This document shows, one piece after another, positions 14,636 through 22,069 of a stretch of DNA of 28,256 nucleotides. The notes under the pieces are model-generated. The model was not told the origin of the DNA and searched no databases. It saw nothing but the letters and a program-made list of their open reading frames with translations. Source of the DNA: CAJYAN01 sp046484825 (GTDB lineage: Bacteria > Pseudomonadota > Gammaproteobacteria > UBA6429 > Thiohalophilaceae); the NCBI GenBank assembly GCA_046484825.1, contig JAWOIE010000270.1:1-28256 (forward strand), in the 5' to 3' direction. Each line of letters opens with the position of its first letter. Positions within the stretch are counted from its first letter, which is position 1. Made by a program: the position numbers and the translations under genes.

Positions 14636-15237
14636 AATTGAGCAAAATCGTAATTGCCGGCGCCTTACTGGCGTTGGCAGGTTCTGCATTTGCTGCTGGT
14701 GACGTCAAGGCAGGCAAGGCCAAGGCCAAAGCCTGTTTTGACTGTCATGGCGTCAATGGGGTGAGCACCAACCCTCTCTGGCCAAAACTGGCAGGACAAC
14801 ACGCAAAATATACCGTTAAGCAACTGGATGATTTCAAAACCGGTCTGCGTAAAGACCCGGTTATGAGCACACAGGTTGCTGCGCTGAGCGATCAGGACAT
14901 GGCGGATCTGGGTGCCTTTTTTGCGGCCCAGCAGGTCAGTCTTGGCGGTGCCGATGAAACGTTGGTGGAAGCGGGCAAAAAGATCTACCACGGTGGCATC
15001 AAGGACAAGAAGGTTGCGGCCTGCATGGGCTGTCACGGCCCTGCCGGCAACGGTAATCCACCCGCGGGTTTTCCCGCCCTGAACGGGCAGTATGCGGCTT
15101 ATGTTAGCAAGACCATGCAGGATTTTCGCAGTGGTGCGCGTAGCAATGATCCCAATAAAATGATGCGGGATATTGCCAGCCGCATGTCAGATGCTGATAT
15201 TAAGGCGGTCGCCGCCTATATTCAGGGTTTGCACTGA
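14632..15237 (+). CDS. Cytochrome c4, diheme periplasmic electron carrier
   Basis: This is a 201-residue two-domain cytochrome c. A signal peptide covers residues 1-21 (ALAGSAFA/AGD). The first heme site is CFDCHG (Cys35, Cys38, His39) and the second is CMGCHG (Cys131, Cys134, His135). Methionines at DPVMSTQV (Met78) and NKMMRDIA (177/178) are the expected axial ligands in the two homologous halves. Length and layout match cytochrome c4, which carries electrons from the bc1 complex to terminal oxidases at the periplasmic face of the membrane. The ATG overlaps the c5 stop, and a strong terminator follows. The c4-next-to-engB arrangement is common in gammaproteobacteria. Confidence 0.94.
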   Translation: MKLSKIVIAGALLALAGSAFAAGDVKAGKAKAKACFDCHGVNGVSTNPLWPKLAGQHAKYTVKQLDDFKTGLRKDPVMSTQVAALSDQDMADLGAFFAAQQVSLGGADETLVEAGKKIYHGGIKDKKVAACMGCHGPAGNGNPPAGFPALNGQYAAYVSKTMQDFRSGARSNDPNKMMRDIASRMSDADIKAVAAYIQGLH

Positions 15238-15270
15238 ACGGAACGCGGCACCGCAATAATCGCAATATAA

Positions 15271-15310
15271 AAAGGGTGGTCTTTATTTTAAAGACCGCCC
15301 TTTGTTTTTT
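15271..15310 (+). terminator. Intrinsic terminator after cytochrome c4
   Basis: A 15-base-pair stem with one G-T wobble (15271-15285 with 15289-15303) closes a 3-base loop and is followed by G and six T. It ends the cytochrome c5/c4 transcript 42 bases before the resB start, so resB probably relies on its own promoter or on read-through. Confidence 0.92.
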
Positions 15311-15351
15311 GTGTAAGGTACGTCTGCGATTGAATCAGCAAGGTTGGACTC

Positions 15352-17358
15352 GTGTCAGAGAATAGTACAAGCAAGAAAAAATCCGAAAATGTCTGGTTGA
15401 CCTTTCTGGGGTCAATGAACCTGGCCATCACCTTTCTGGTCGTGCTGGCGATTGCCTCGGTGATTGGCACCGTGCTGCAACAAAACCAGCCGTATACCGA
15501 TTACATCATCAAGTTTGGCCCCTTCTGGCATGAGGTCTTTGTCACCCTTGGCCTATACGACGTCTACGGGGCGGTCTGGTTTCTGGTGTTGCTGGGCTTT
15601 TTGCTGCTCAGCACCTCGGTATGTGTCTATCGCAATACCCCTATTATCCTGCGTGACGTTTTGCATTTTCGCCTAAAGACCCAGGAAAAGTCCCTGCGTA
15701 CCATGGCTAACAAGCAGGAATGGCTGGTGGACCAGGACATAGAAAAGACCGAACAGAGCGTCCGTGGTTTTTTTCAGGTCGCCGGTTATCGCCTGCGGAG
15801 CAAGGACCACGGGGACCATCGTCTGTTTGCCATGATCAAGGGCGGTCTGAACCGTTTTGGCTATGTCTTTACGCATGTTGGTATTGTGGTCATCTGTATC
15901 GGCGGTCTGATCGACGGTAATTTGCCATTGAAAATCAAGGAATGGCGGGGCGCCATTGCGCTGGAGACACGCGACATCATGGCCAATGAAGTGCCGGACA
16001 AGAGTCGTCTTAAGCCGGCGGATAACTTTTCCTTTCGTGGCTCCATTACCCTGCCTGAGGGCAGCATGAGCAACCTGGTCTTTCTCAACGTGCGCGATGG
16101 CTACCTGGTACAGGAATTACCCTTTACCGTAGAGCTCAAGGATTTTCGTGTGGAGCACTACCCTTCAGGTCAGCCGAAGTCCTTCGAGAGCGATCTGATT
16201 ATCCGTGACGAGCAGCTGGAGACGCCGCTGGAGAAGACCATTGCGGTGAACTACCCGTTGATTTATCGCGGTCACACCATTTACCAGGCCAGTTTTGGCG
16301 ATGGTGGCTCAAAGCTGCAACTCAAGCTATGGCCGTTTTTTGATCCGCAATTAAAGACCGTGACCATCGATGCGGAAGTCTTTACCAAGCGTGAGCTACA
16401 GATCGTCGATGAGGTCATCACGCTGGAAGCGGCTGAATTTAAGGCCTTTAATGTCTTTCCTGCGGAAGAAGGCAGTGGCAAGAAATTTAACAATTATGGT
16501 CCCAGCTTTGTCTTCAAGCTGCGCGATGCCAGTGGTGTGGGCATAGAGTATCTCAACTATATGTTACCGGTAGAGCAGGATGGCCGCATGTTCTTTATCA
16601 GTGGCGTGAGAAGGTCGGTGGCGGACCCCTATCGGTATCTACATATACCCATGGACCCGGAGGGCAAGGTCGACCGTTTTATGAAGTTTCATGCCATGCT
16701 GAGCGATGCCAAGCGCATAGAACAGATTGCCCGGCGCAATGCCAGTAATGCCCTGCAGAGCGCCAACCTGAATACCGAGGAAATGCGTGAGCGCATTGTG
16801 ACCTCTATGGGTCACCTGGTGCGGCTGTATGTGAACGGCGGTTTTGCCGCCATTGATGAGGACATTCGCCAGCGTGTACCCGGCGACAAGCAGGCCAACG
16901 TGGCCGAGGCCTATATCAAGATCCTGCGTAACGTGATGCAGGCGGCCTATATCGAACTCCTCCGAGAGGAAGGTGCGGACACGAGCACAATGACCGCTCT
17001 GGACCAGCAATTTTTTGAGGATGCCATGACCAATCTGGCGGGGATCAGCAAGTATGGCGCGCCGTTTTATGCCCAGCTGGAGTCCTTTGAGCACCGCGAG
17101 GCCTCTGGGCTGCAAATTACCCGCTCGCCGGGCAAGAATATTGTTTATCTGGGCTGTGTTATGCTCATTATCGGTATTTTTATGATGTTTTATATTTTGC
17201 CACAGCGACTGTGGCTAATGCTCAAACCGGTCGACGGCAAGCTGCAATTAATCCTGGCCGGGAGTGGCATGCGTAACAAGGAAGATTTTAGTAAGCACTT
17301 TGTCGAGCTGAGCAAGGCTTTTGAACTTAAGGTGATTGAGGCTGCCAAAAGGCAGTAG
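15352..17358 (+). CDS. resB: ResB/Ccs1, System II cytochrome c maturation protein
   Basis: This is a 668-residue membrane protein with a GTG start and AAGG about 10 bases upstream. Three N-terminal membrane helices (about 23-42, 73-92 and 168-188) are followed by a large periplasmic domain (about 190-595) and a last helix (596-617). This is the ResB/Ccs1 layout. SMNLAITFLVVLAIASVIGTVL and the HVGIVVICIGGLIDG helix are family features. With CcsA it forms the synthase that exports heme and ligates it to CxxCH motifs of apocytochromes. The substrates are probably the c4 and c5 proteins encoded just upstream. It lies 21 bases before ccsA. Many gammaproteobacteria use System I (CcmA-H) instead, so System II here is informative about lineage. 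Confidence 0.93.
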   Translation: MSENSTSKKKSENVWLTFLGSMNLAITFLVVLAIASVIGTVLQQNQPYTDYIIKFGPFWHEVFVTLGLYDVYGAVWFLVLLGFLLLSTSVCVYRNTPIILRDVLHFRLKTQEKSLRTMANKQEWLVDQDIEKTEQSVRGFFQVAGYRLRSKDHGDHRLFAMIKGGLNRFGYVFTHVGIVVICIGGLIDGNLPLKIKEWRGAIALETRDIMANEVPDKSRLKPADNFSFRGSITLPEGSMSNLVFLNVRDGYLVQELPFTVELKDFRVEHYPSGQPKSFESDLIIRDEQLETPLEKTIAVNYPLIYRGHTIYQASFGDGGSKLQLKLWPFFDPQLKTVTIDAEVFTKRELQIVDEVITLEAAEFKAFNVFPAEEGSGKKFNNYGPSFVFKLRDASGVGIEYLNYMLPVEQDGRMFFISGVRRSVADPYRYLHIPMDPEGKVDRFMKFHAMLSDAKRIEQIARRNASNALQSANLNTEEMRERIVTSMGHLVRLYVNGGFAAIDEDIRQRVPGDKQANVAEAYIKILRNVMQAAYIELLREEGADTSTMTALDQQFFEDAMTNLAGISKYGAPFYAQLESFEHREASGLQITRSPGKNIVYLGCVMLIIGIFMMFYILPQRLWLMLKPVDGKLQLILAGSGMRNKEDFSKHFVELSKAFELKVIEAAKRQ

Positions 17359-17379
17359 CAAGCGCGAGGGGAACCTAAA

Positions 17380-18558
17380 ATGAACACGAATCAAGATGTA
17401 CTGCCTTCATCGTTTGAACGTTGGTCCTGGGTCAAGCGGCTAAACCTCTGGGATGCCCTCTGGGCCGTGGCGGTGCTGGTGGGCGCAGGCTACGCCTATC
17501 ATCGCTATTCCAGCCTGATGGACGGCTATGAAGTCGGCATCTTGTTTGGTACGGCGCTCTCCGTGATTGCCATGGGCTGGTTCTGGAAATCCTTTCGCAC
17601 CATCTCCATCGCGGTAGCCCTGGTCAGTCTGTGGGCCATCAGTCTGTATGGGGCCGACCTGGCGGCGGGTGAACAGAAATTTCTGCTCAAGTTTCTCATT
17701 TCCAGTCAGTCGGCCACCATGTGGATGAGCGCCCTGTTTGTGCTGGCGACGGCGACGTATTTCATCGCCACCTTCCGCGACAATGAATTTGTCGGCAAGG
17801 TCGCCACGGCCATGACCTGGACGGCAACGGCCATGGGTTTTATTGGTTTGATGGTGCGCTGGCGTGAGACATATTTGCATGGGGCGGATATCGGTTATAT
17901 CCCGGTCAGCAACCTCTATGAAATCTTTATCCTGTTTGCCGTGATTACCGCTCTTATCTATTTATATTACGAACAAAAATACCAGACCCGGAAAATGGGG
18001 GGCTTTGTCCTGTTGGTGATTACCGCCTCGGTCGTCTTCCTGCTCTGGTATCACTTTGAAAAGGGCGCGCACGAGATTAAACCGTTGGTGCCGGCATTAC
18101 AGAGTTACTGGATGAAGATCCACGTGCCGGCGAATTTTGTCGGCTACGGTGCCTTTGCCCTGGCCGCCATGCTGGGGGTGGCCTACCTGTTAAAAGACAA
18201 GGCGGTGCGGGCCAATCCACAGGGTTATATGGCCCGCCACCTGCCGGACCTCGACATGCTCGACGATGTGATGCACAAATCCATTGCGTTGGGTTTTGCC
18301 TTTTTTACCATTGCCACGGTGTTGGGCGCCATGTGGGCCGCCGAGGCCTGGGGTGGGTACTGGTCCTGGGACCCGAAGGAGACCTGGGCGCTGATCGTCT
18401 GGTTAAACTATGCGGCCTGGTTGCATATGCGTCTGACCAAGGGGTGGCGCGGTACGGCGCTGGCCTGGTGGGCTGTCATTGGCCTGCTGATCACAACCTT
18501 CGCCTTTCTGGGGGTGAATATTTTTCTCTCCGGCCTGCACTCATATGGTGAGTTGTAA
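17380..18558 (+). CDS. ccsA: CcsA/ResC, heme-handling subunit of System II cytochrome c synthase
   Basis: This is a 392-residue polytopic membrane protein of the heme-handling protein family. The tryptophan-rich WWD signature is seen as AWGGYWSWDPKETWAL around residues 322-337. It is followed by WLNYAAWLHMR and a final helix pair ending FLSGLHSYGEL, where the histidine is a likely heme ligand. Further histidines in the HVPANFVGYGAF and VMHKSIALGFAFF segments fit the external heme site. An N-terminal extension with about four extra helices before the core is normal for the longer proteobacterial form. A GAGGGGA ribosome site lies upstream. It works with ResB from the preceding gene. The family is certain; CcsB is an alternative name used in some lineages. 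Confidence 0.93.
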   Translation: MNTNQDVLPSSFERWSWVKRLNLWDALWAVAVLVGAGYAYHRYSSLMDGYEVGILFGTALSVIAMGWFWKSFRTISIAVALVSLWAISLYGADLAAGEQKFLLKFLISSQSATMWMSALFVLATATYFIATFRDNEFVGKVATAMTWTATAMGFIGLMVRWRETYLHGADIGYIPVSNLYEIFILFAVITALIYLYYEQKYQTRKMGGFVLLVITASVVFLLWYHFEKGAHEIKPLVPALQSYWMKIHVPANFVGYGAFALAAMLGVAYLLKDKAVRANPQGYMARHLPDLDMLDDVMHKSIALGFAFFTIATVLGAMWAAEAWGGYWSWDPKETWALIVWLNYAAWLHMRLTKGWRGTALAWWAVIGLLITTFAFLGVNIFLSGLHSYGEL

Positions 18559-18579
18559 CCGGGAAGCAGGCTAAAGGAA

Positions 18580-18610
18580 GTGTGCAGTGGTTTAGCATGT
18601 CACAGCACAC
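18580..18610 (+). repeat. Imperfect hairpin in the ccsA-dsbA gap
   Basis: GTGTGC-A-GTG can pair with CAC-A-GCACAC around an 11-base loop, about 20 bases after the ccsA stop. No T tract follows. It may mark the 3' end of the resB/ccsA mRNA or be an operator-like inverted repeat; I cannot tell. Confidence 0.3.
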
Positions 18611-18710
18611 AGCGGTGCCGCGCCTTTCGATGGCGGACCCGCGATTGAACGTATACGGTAGCTTTATTTCGGATCACTTGAGATAGTAAAGAAACAATGA
18701 GGGACGCGAG

Positions 18711-19340
18711 ATGTTAGTGCATGCAAGAGTCTGGTTAACCGGCATATTATTGCTACTGGCCATGCCACTATGGGCCGCCGGCTATGATGAAGGTATCGAG
18801 TACAAGAGCGTTTCCCCCAGAGTCGCCAACCATATTGACGACGGCAAGACCGAAGTGGTGGAAATGTTCTGGTACGGCTGTTCACACTGTTTTGCCTTTG
18901 AGCCTAATCTGCACGAGTGGCTAAAGACCAAGCCGGCAAATGTGAATTTTGTCCGGGTCCCGGCCGTGTTTAATCCGCGCTGGGGGCTGCATGCCCGTGC
19001 CTATTACACCGCGGAGGTCCTGGGCGTACTGGACAAGACCCACCAGGCCCTGTTTGACGCCATGCACCTGAAAAAACAGAAAATGGAAAGCAGCGATGAG
19101 CTGGCGAGCTTTTTTGCCGCGCACGGTGTCAGTAAGGAAAAGTTTATCGAGACCTTCAACTCTTTTGCCGTCGATGCCAAGGTCCGGCGCGCCACCGACC
19201 TGACCCAGCGTTATGCCATCGATGGTGTGCCGACCCTGATCGTCAATGGCAAGTATCGTACCAGCGGCTCCATGGCGGGCAGTCGTGAAAAAATGCTGCT
19301 GGTGGTGGACCACCTGATTAAGCAGGAAGCCAAAGACTAA
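18711..19340 (+). CDS. dsbA: DsbA-family periplasmic thiol:disulfide oxidoreductase with CSHC active site
   Basis: This 209-residue protein has a signal peptide (residues 1-22, LLAMPLWA/AGY) and the thioredoxin fold of DsbA. The active site reads EMFWYGCSHCFAFEP (Cys57, Cys60), and the cis-proline loop is GVPTLIV (Pro174). DsbA proteins oxidise cysteine pairs in exported proteins. Most DsbA have CPHC; serine replaces the usual proline here, which should change redox potential. GAGGG lies about 7 bases before the ATG. The place after cytochrome c genes fits the conserved engB-cytochrome-dsbA block. Likely clients include disulfide-bearing MSHA pilins and MshQ. Function in cytochrome maturation is possible but DsbA is the better fit. 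Confidence 0.9.
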   Translation: MLVHARVWLTGILLLLAMPLWAAGYDEGIEYKSVSPRVANHIDDGKTEVVEMFWYGCSHCFAFEPNLHEWLKTKPANVNFVRVPAVFNPRWGLHARAYYTAEVLGVLDKTHQALFDAMHLKKQKMESSDELASFFAAHGVSKEKFIETFNSFAVDAKVRRATDLTQRYAIDGVPTLIVNGKYRTSGSMAGSREKMLLVVDHLIKQEAKD

Positions 19341-19472
19341 GGTCCGAGATAGTTCCCACTCCTGCGGCCCGCTCCGCCGCGATAAAACCCGGTGCCTGGG
19401 GGTAAAGCGGTGGCGCAGGCTGCCGATATCATTAGCAGTAGTTAATGGCCAATTCACGACAAGGAGAGCCGC

Positions 19473-21104
19473 ATGCGAGCAGCCGAGCTGTTTGTAAAAT
19501 GCCTGGAAAATGAGGGCGTAGAATATATTTTTGGTATCCCCGGCGAGGAGAATCTCGACGTCATGGATGCCCTGCTTGATTCCCCGATTAAATTCATTAC
19601 CGTGCGTCACGAACAGGGCGCGGCCTTCATGGCGGACGTCTACGGGCGTCTGACCGGCAAGGCGGGTGTCTGTCTGGCCACCCTGGGGCCCGGCGCGACC
19701 AATCTGATCACCGGCGTGGCCGATGCCAATATGGACCACGCGCCATTGGTGGCGATTGCCGGTCAGGCCAGCACCCATCGCCTGCACAAGGAGTCACATC
19801 AGGTGCTGGACCTGGAGGAGATCTTTCGGCCCATTACCAAGTATTCCTCACGCCTGTTGACGCCGGACATTATCCCGGAGGTAGTGCGCAAGGCCTTCAA
19901 GGTGGCGCAGACCGAAAAGACCGGCGCGACCTTTATCGAGTTTCCGGAAAACATCGCGGAAATGGACATCGACGCCGAGCCGCTGTTTGTCAAACACCCG
20001 CACGCCTCCGAGCCTGCCGGGGAGCGGGTGGAGCGCGCCGCCGAGCTCATCTCCGCCGCCAAAAATCCGATTATTCTCGCCGGTAATGGCGTGATTCGCA
20101 GCAAGGCCTGGAAGCAGCTGGCCGACTTTGCCGAGGAGCTGCGCATCCCTGTCGCCAATACCTTTATGGCGAAGGGGGTGGTGCCCTTCAAACATACCAT
20201 GGCCCTGGGCAGCGCCGGCTTGCAGGCCAAGGACTATGTCAGCTGTGGCTTTGACCGTGCCGATGTCATTATCTGTATCGGTTATGACCTGGTGGAATAC
20301 CATCCCTACCTGTGGCACCCGACCAAAGACCGCATCATTATTCATATCGACCAGTCGCCGGCCGAGGTCGATGCCTATTATCCGGTGCACGTCGGCGTGA
20401 TTGGTGACATCAAGCATTCGCTGCTGCGCATCATGAAACTGGCCAGCCCGCATACCGGCAGCGCCATGCGGGCATTACGCGAGGCACTGATCGAGGACAT
20501 GAATCAGTGCAAGGACGACACCAGTGTGCCCATGAAGCCGCAAAAGATTATCTGGGATCTGCGCACGGCCATGCACCTGGAAGACATCGCCATCTCCGAT
20601 GTCGGCGCACACAAAATGTGGATGTCGCGCATGTTCCGCTGTGAATATCCTAATACCTGTATTATCTCCAATGGTTTTGCCAGCATGGGTATTGCCGTGC
20701 CCGGGGCGATCGCCGCCAAGCTGGCCTTTCCGGAGCGCAAGGTGGTGGCCGTGACCGGCGACGCCGGTTTTCTCATGAACTCGCAGGAGATCGAAACCGC
20801 CATGCGCCTGAAGACGGCCATTGTCATTCTGATCTGGAACGACAATGCCTATGGCCTGATCGAGTGGAAGCAGATGAATCAGTTTGGCCGGCCTTCCAAT
20901 ATCAGTTTCACAAATCCTGATTTTGTGATGTATGCAGAGTCTTTTGGCGCCAGGGGTTACAGAATCAAAAACGGGGAGGAGCTGTTGCCCACCCTGAAAA
21001 AGGCCCTGGCGGATGACACCGTCAGTATTATTGACTGCCCGGTGGACTATAGTGAAAACCTCAAGTTGACCGGCAAACTCGGCGAAATGATTTGCCCGAT
21101 CTAA
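19473..21104 (+). CDS. Acetolactate synthase-like TPP-dependent enzyme
   Basis: This is a 543-residue TPP enzyme. The N-terminal TPP-pyrimidine domain has FGIPGEENLDVMDAL and the catalytic glutamate in VRHEQGAAFMAD (Glu47). The middle domain starts near residue 190. The C-terminal domain has the TPP-binding motif beginning GDAGFLMNSQEIETA near 428 and ending NDNAYG near 460. Features such as HQVLDLEEIFRPITKYS resemble catabolic AlsS-type acetolactate synthases more than IlvB, and no regulatory small subunit gene is adjacent. It would join two pyruvates into acetolactate, but other 2-oxoacid or aldehyde ligations by this superfamily cannot be excluded. AAGGAGAG lies upstream of the ATG. It is an unusual insert between dsbA and the EEP-family gene. 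Confidence 0.82.
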   Translation: MRAAELFVKCLENEGVEYIFGIPGEENLDVMDALLDSPIKFITVRHEQGAAFMADVYGRLTGKAGVCLATLGPGATNLITGVADANMDHAPLVAIAGQASTHRLHKESHQVLDLEEIFRPITKYSSRLLTPDIIPEVVRKAFKVAQTEKTGATFIEFPENIAEMDIDAEPLFVKHPHASEPAGERVERAAELISAAKNPIILAGNGVIRSKAWKQLADFAEELRIPVANTFMAKGVVPFKHTMALGSAGLQAKDYVSCGFDRADVIICIGYDLVEYHPYLWHPTKDRIIIHIDQSPAEVDAYYPVHVGVIGDIKHSLLRIMKLASPHTGSAMRALREALIEDMNQCKDDTSVPMKPQKIIWDLRTAMHLEDIAISDVGAHKMWMSRMFRCEYPNTCIISNGFASMGIAVPGAIAAKLAFPERKVVAVTGDAGFLMNSQEIETAMRLKTAIVILIWNDNAYGLIEWKQMNQFGRPSNISFTNPDFVMYAESFGARGYRIKNGEELLPTLKKALADDTVSIIDCPVDYSENLKLTGKLGEMICPI

Positions 21105-21117
21105 AGCATGTATAACC

Positions 21118-21894
21118 GTGAGTGGACGACGCATAAAGATTATGAGCTACAACGTTCAGGTGGGGATTACCACCCGACGTCCGCACCAGTATCTCACGCA
21201 TAGCTGGAAGCATGTCCTACCCCACACCCAGCGTCTGGAAAATCTGGACCGCGCCGCCAATCTGCTCAGCGACATCGATATCGTCGGCCTGCAGGAGGTG
21301 GATGCAGGCAGCCTGCGCAGCAACTATATCAATCTGGCCGAGTATCTGGCCTTTCGTGCCGGCTTTCCGTTCTGGCACCACCAGCTCAATCGCAGCATTG
21401 GTCGCATCGCCAAACACAGCAACGGCCTGCTGAGCCGTTTTACCCCGGCGGAGATTCAGGACATCCCCCTGCCCGGTTTGATCCCCGGGCGTAATGCCAT
21501 CCTGGCGCGCTATGGCAGCCACGAGCACCCGCTGGTATTGATCATGCTGCACCTGGCCCTGAGCCGAAAGGCGCGCTTCCGCCAGTTGGCCTTTATCAGC
21601 GACATCGTCAACCAGTACCCCCACGTCATTCTCATGGGCGATATGAACTGCCGGCCCGGTAGCCCGGAAATGCAGTTACTCTTTCAGCGTACCCAGTTGT
21701 TTGAGCCGGAAGAAGAGACCCTGACCTTTCCCAGCTGGCGGCCACGCCACCACATCGACCACATCCTGGTCACCCCGGGCCTCAAGGTGCATGACGTGCA
21801 TGCCCTGAGCCATGCCTATTCCGATCACCTGCCCATAGTCATGGAGCTGGACCTGCCGGATGAAATCAACCTGACCACACTGGCGGCCGCCTGA
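21118..21894 (+). CDS. Endonuclease/exonuclease/phosphatase (EEP) family protein
   Basis: This is a 258-residue protein starting with GTG 13 bases after the upstream stop; an ATG at codon 9 is a possible alternative. It has the family metal and catalytic motifs: SYNVQ near residue 11, GLQEVD near residues 58-63 with the metal-binding glutamate, MGDMNCRPGS near 176-185 and the terminal SDHLPIVMEL with the catalytic histidine. The family includes DNA-repair exonucleases, phosphodiesterases and lipid phosphatases; a specific substrate is not evident. There is no signal peptide, so it is cytoplasmic. The same type of gene lies between dsbA and a GGDEF gene in Pseudomonas, which argues for a conserved but unstudied role. 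Confidence 0.85.
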   Translation: MSGRRIKIMSYNVQVGITTRRPHQYLTHSWKHVLPHTQRLENLDRAANLLSDIDIVGLQEVDAGSLRSNYINLAEYLAFRAGFPFWHHQLNRSIGRIAKHSNGLLSRFTPAEIQDIPLPGLIPGRNAILARYGSHEHPLVLIMLHLALSRKARFRQLAFISDIVNQYPHVILMGDMNCRPGSPEMQLLFQRTQLFEPEEETLTFPSWRPRHHIDHILVTPGLKVHDVHALSHAYSDHLPIVMELDLPDEINLTTLAAA

Positions 21895-22069
21895 ATCCTG
21901 ATCAATAGCAGGGTTAATGCATCTTTTTTGAAAAAAAATTAAATACTGAATTTTTGTAGCCGATTACTTATTGTTACGGACAGGAAAAATCCGTGCAGTG
22001 TAGGGACAGAATCTTGAGGAGAAGAATTTTTTAAGGAATACATAACGTTAGATAATAATGAGGTGATGT
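21895..22069 (+). other. AT-rich intergenic leader upstream of the PKD-like protein gene
   Basis: An AT-rich half (21915-21960) is followed by a short inverted repeat ACGGA-TCCGT and a good GAGGTG ribosome site 4 bases before the ATG. A promoter is likely, but no clear -35/-10 pair was found. I looked for the conserved core of a c-di-GMP riboswitch and did not see it. Confidence 0.35.

Noticed and set aside
18580..18610. Hairpin after ccsA as an intrinsic terminator
   Set aside because: There is no T tract after the stem and the stem has an A-A mismatch; it is listed only as an inverted repeat.
18921..19787. Minus-strand open frame (288 codons) across dsbA and the start of the TPP enzyme gene
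   Set aside because: It is antisense to two clearly recognisable genes and has no motifs.
21960..22040. Possible c-di-GMP riboswitch in the leader of the PKD-like gene
   Set aside because: The conserved core and tetraloop-receptor pieces of the GEMM family are not present; only a short ACGGA-TCCGT repeat is seen.
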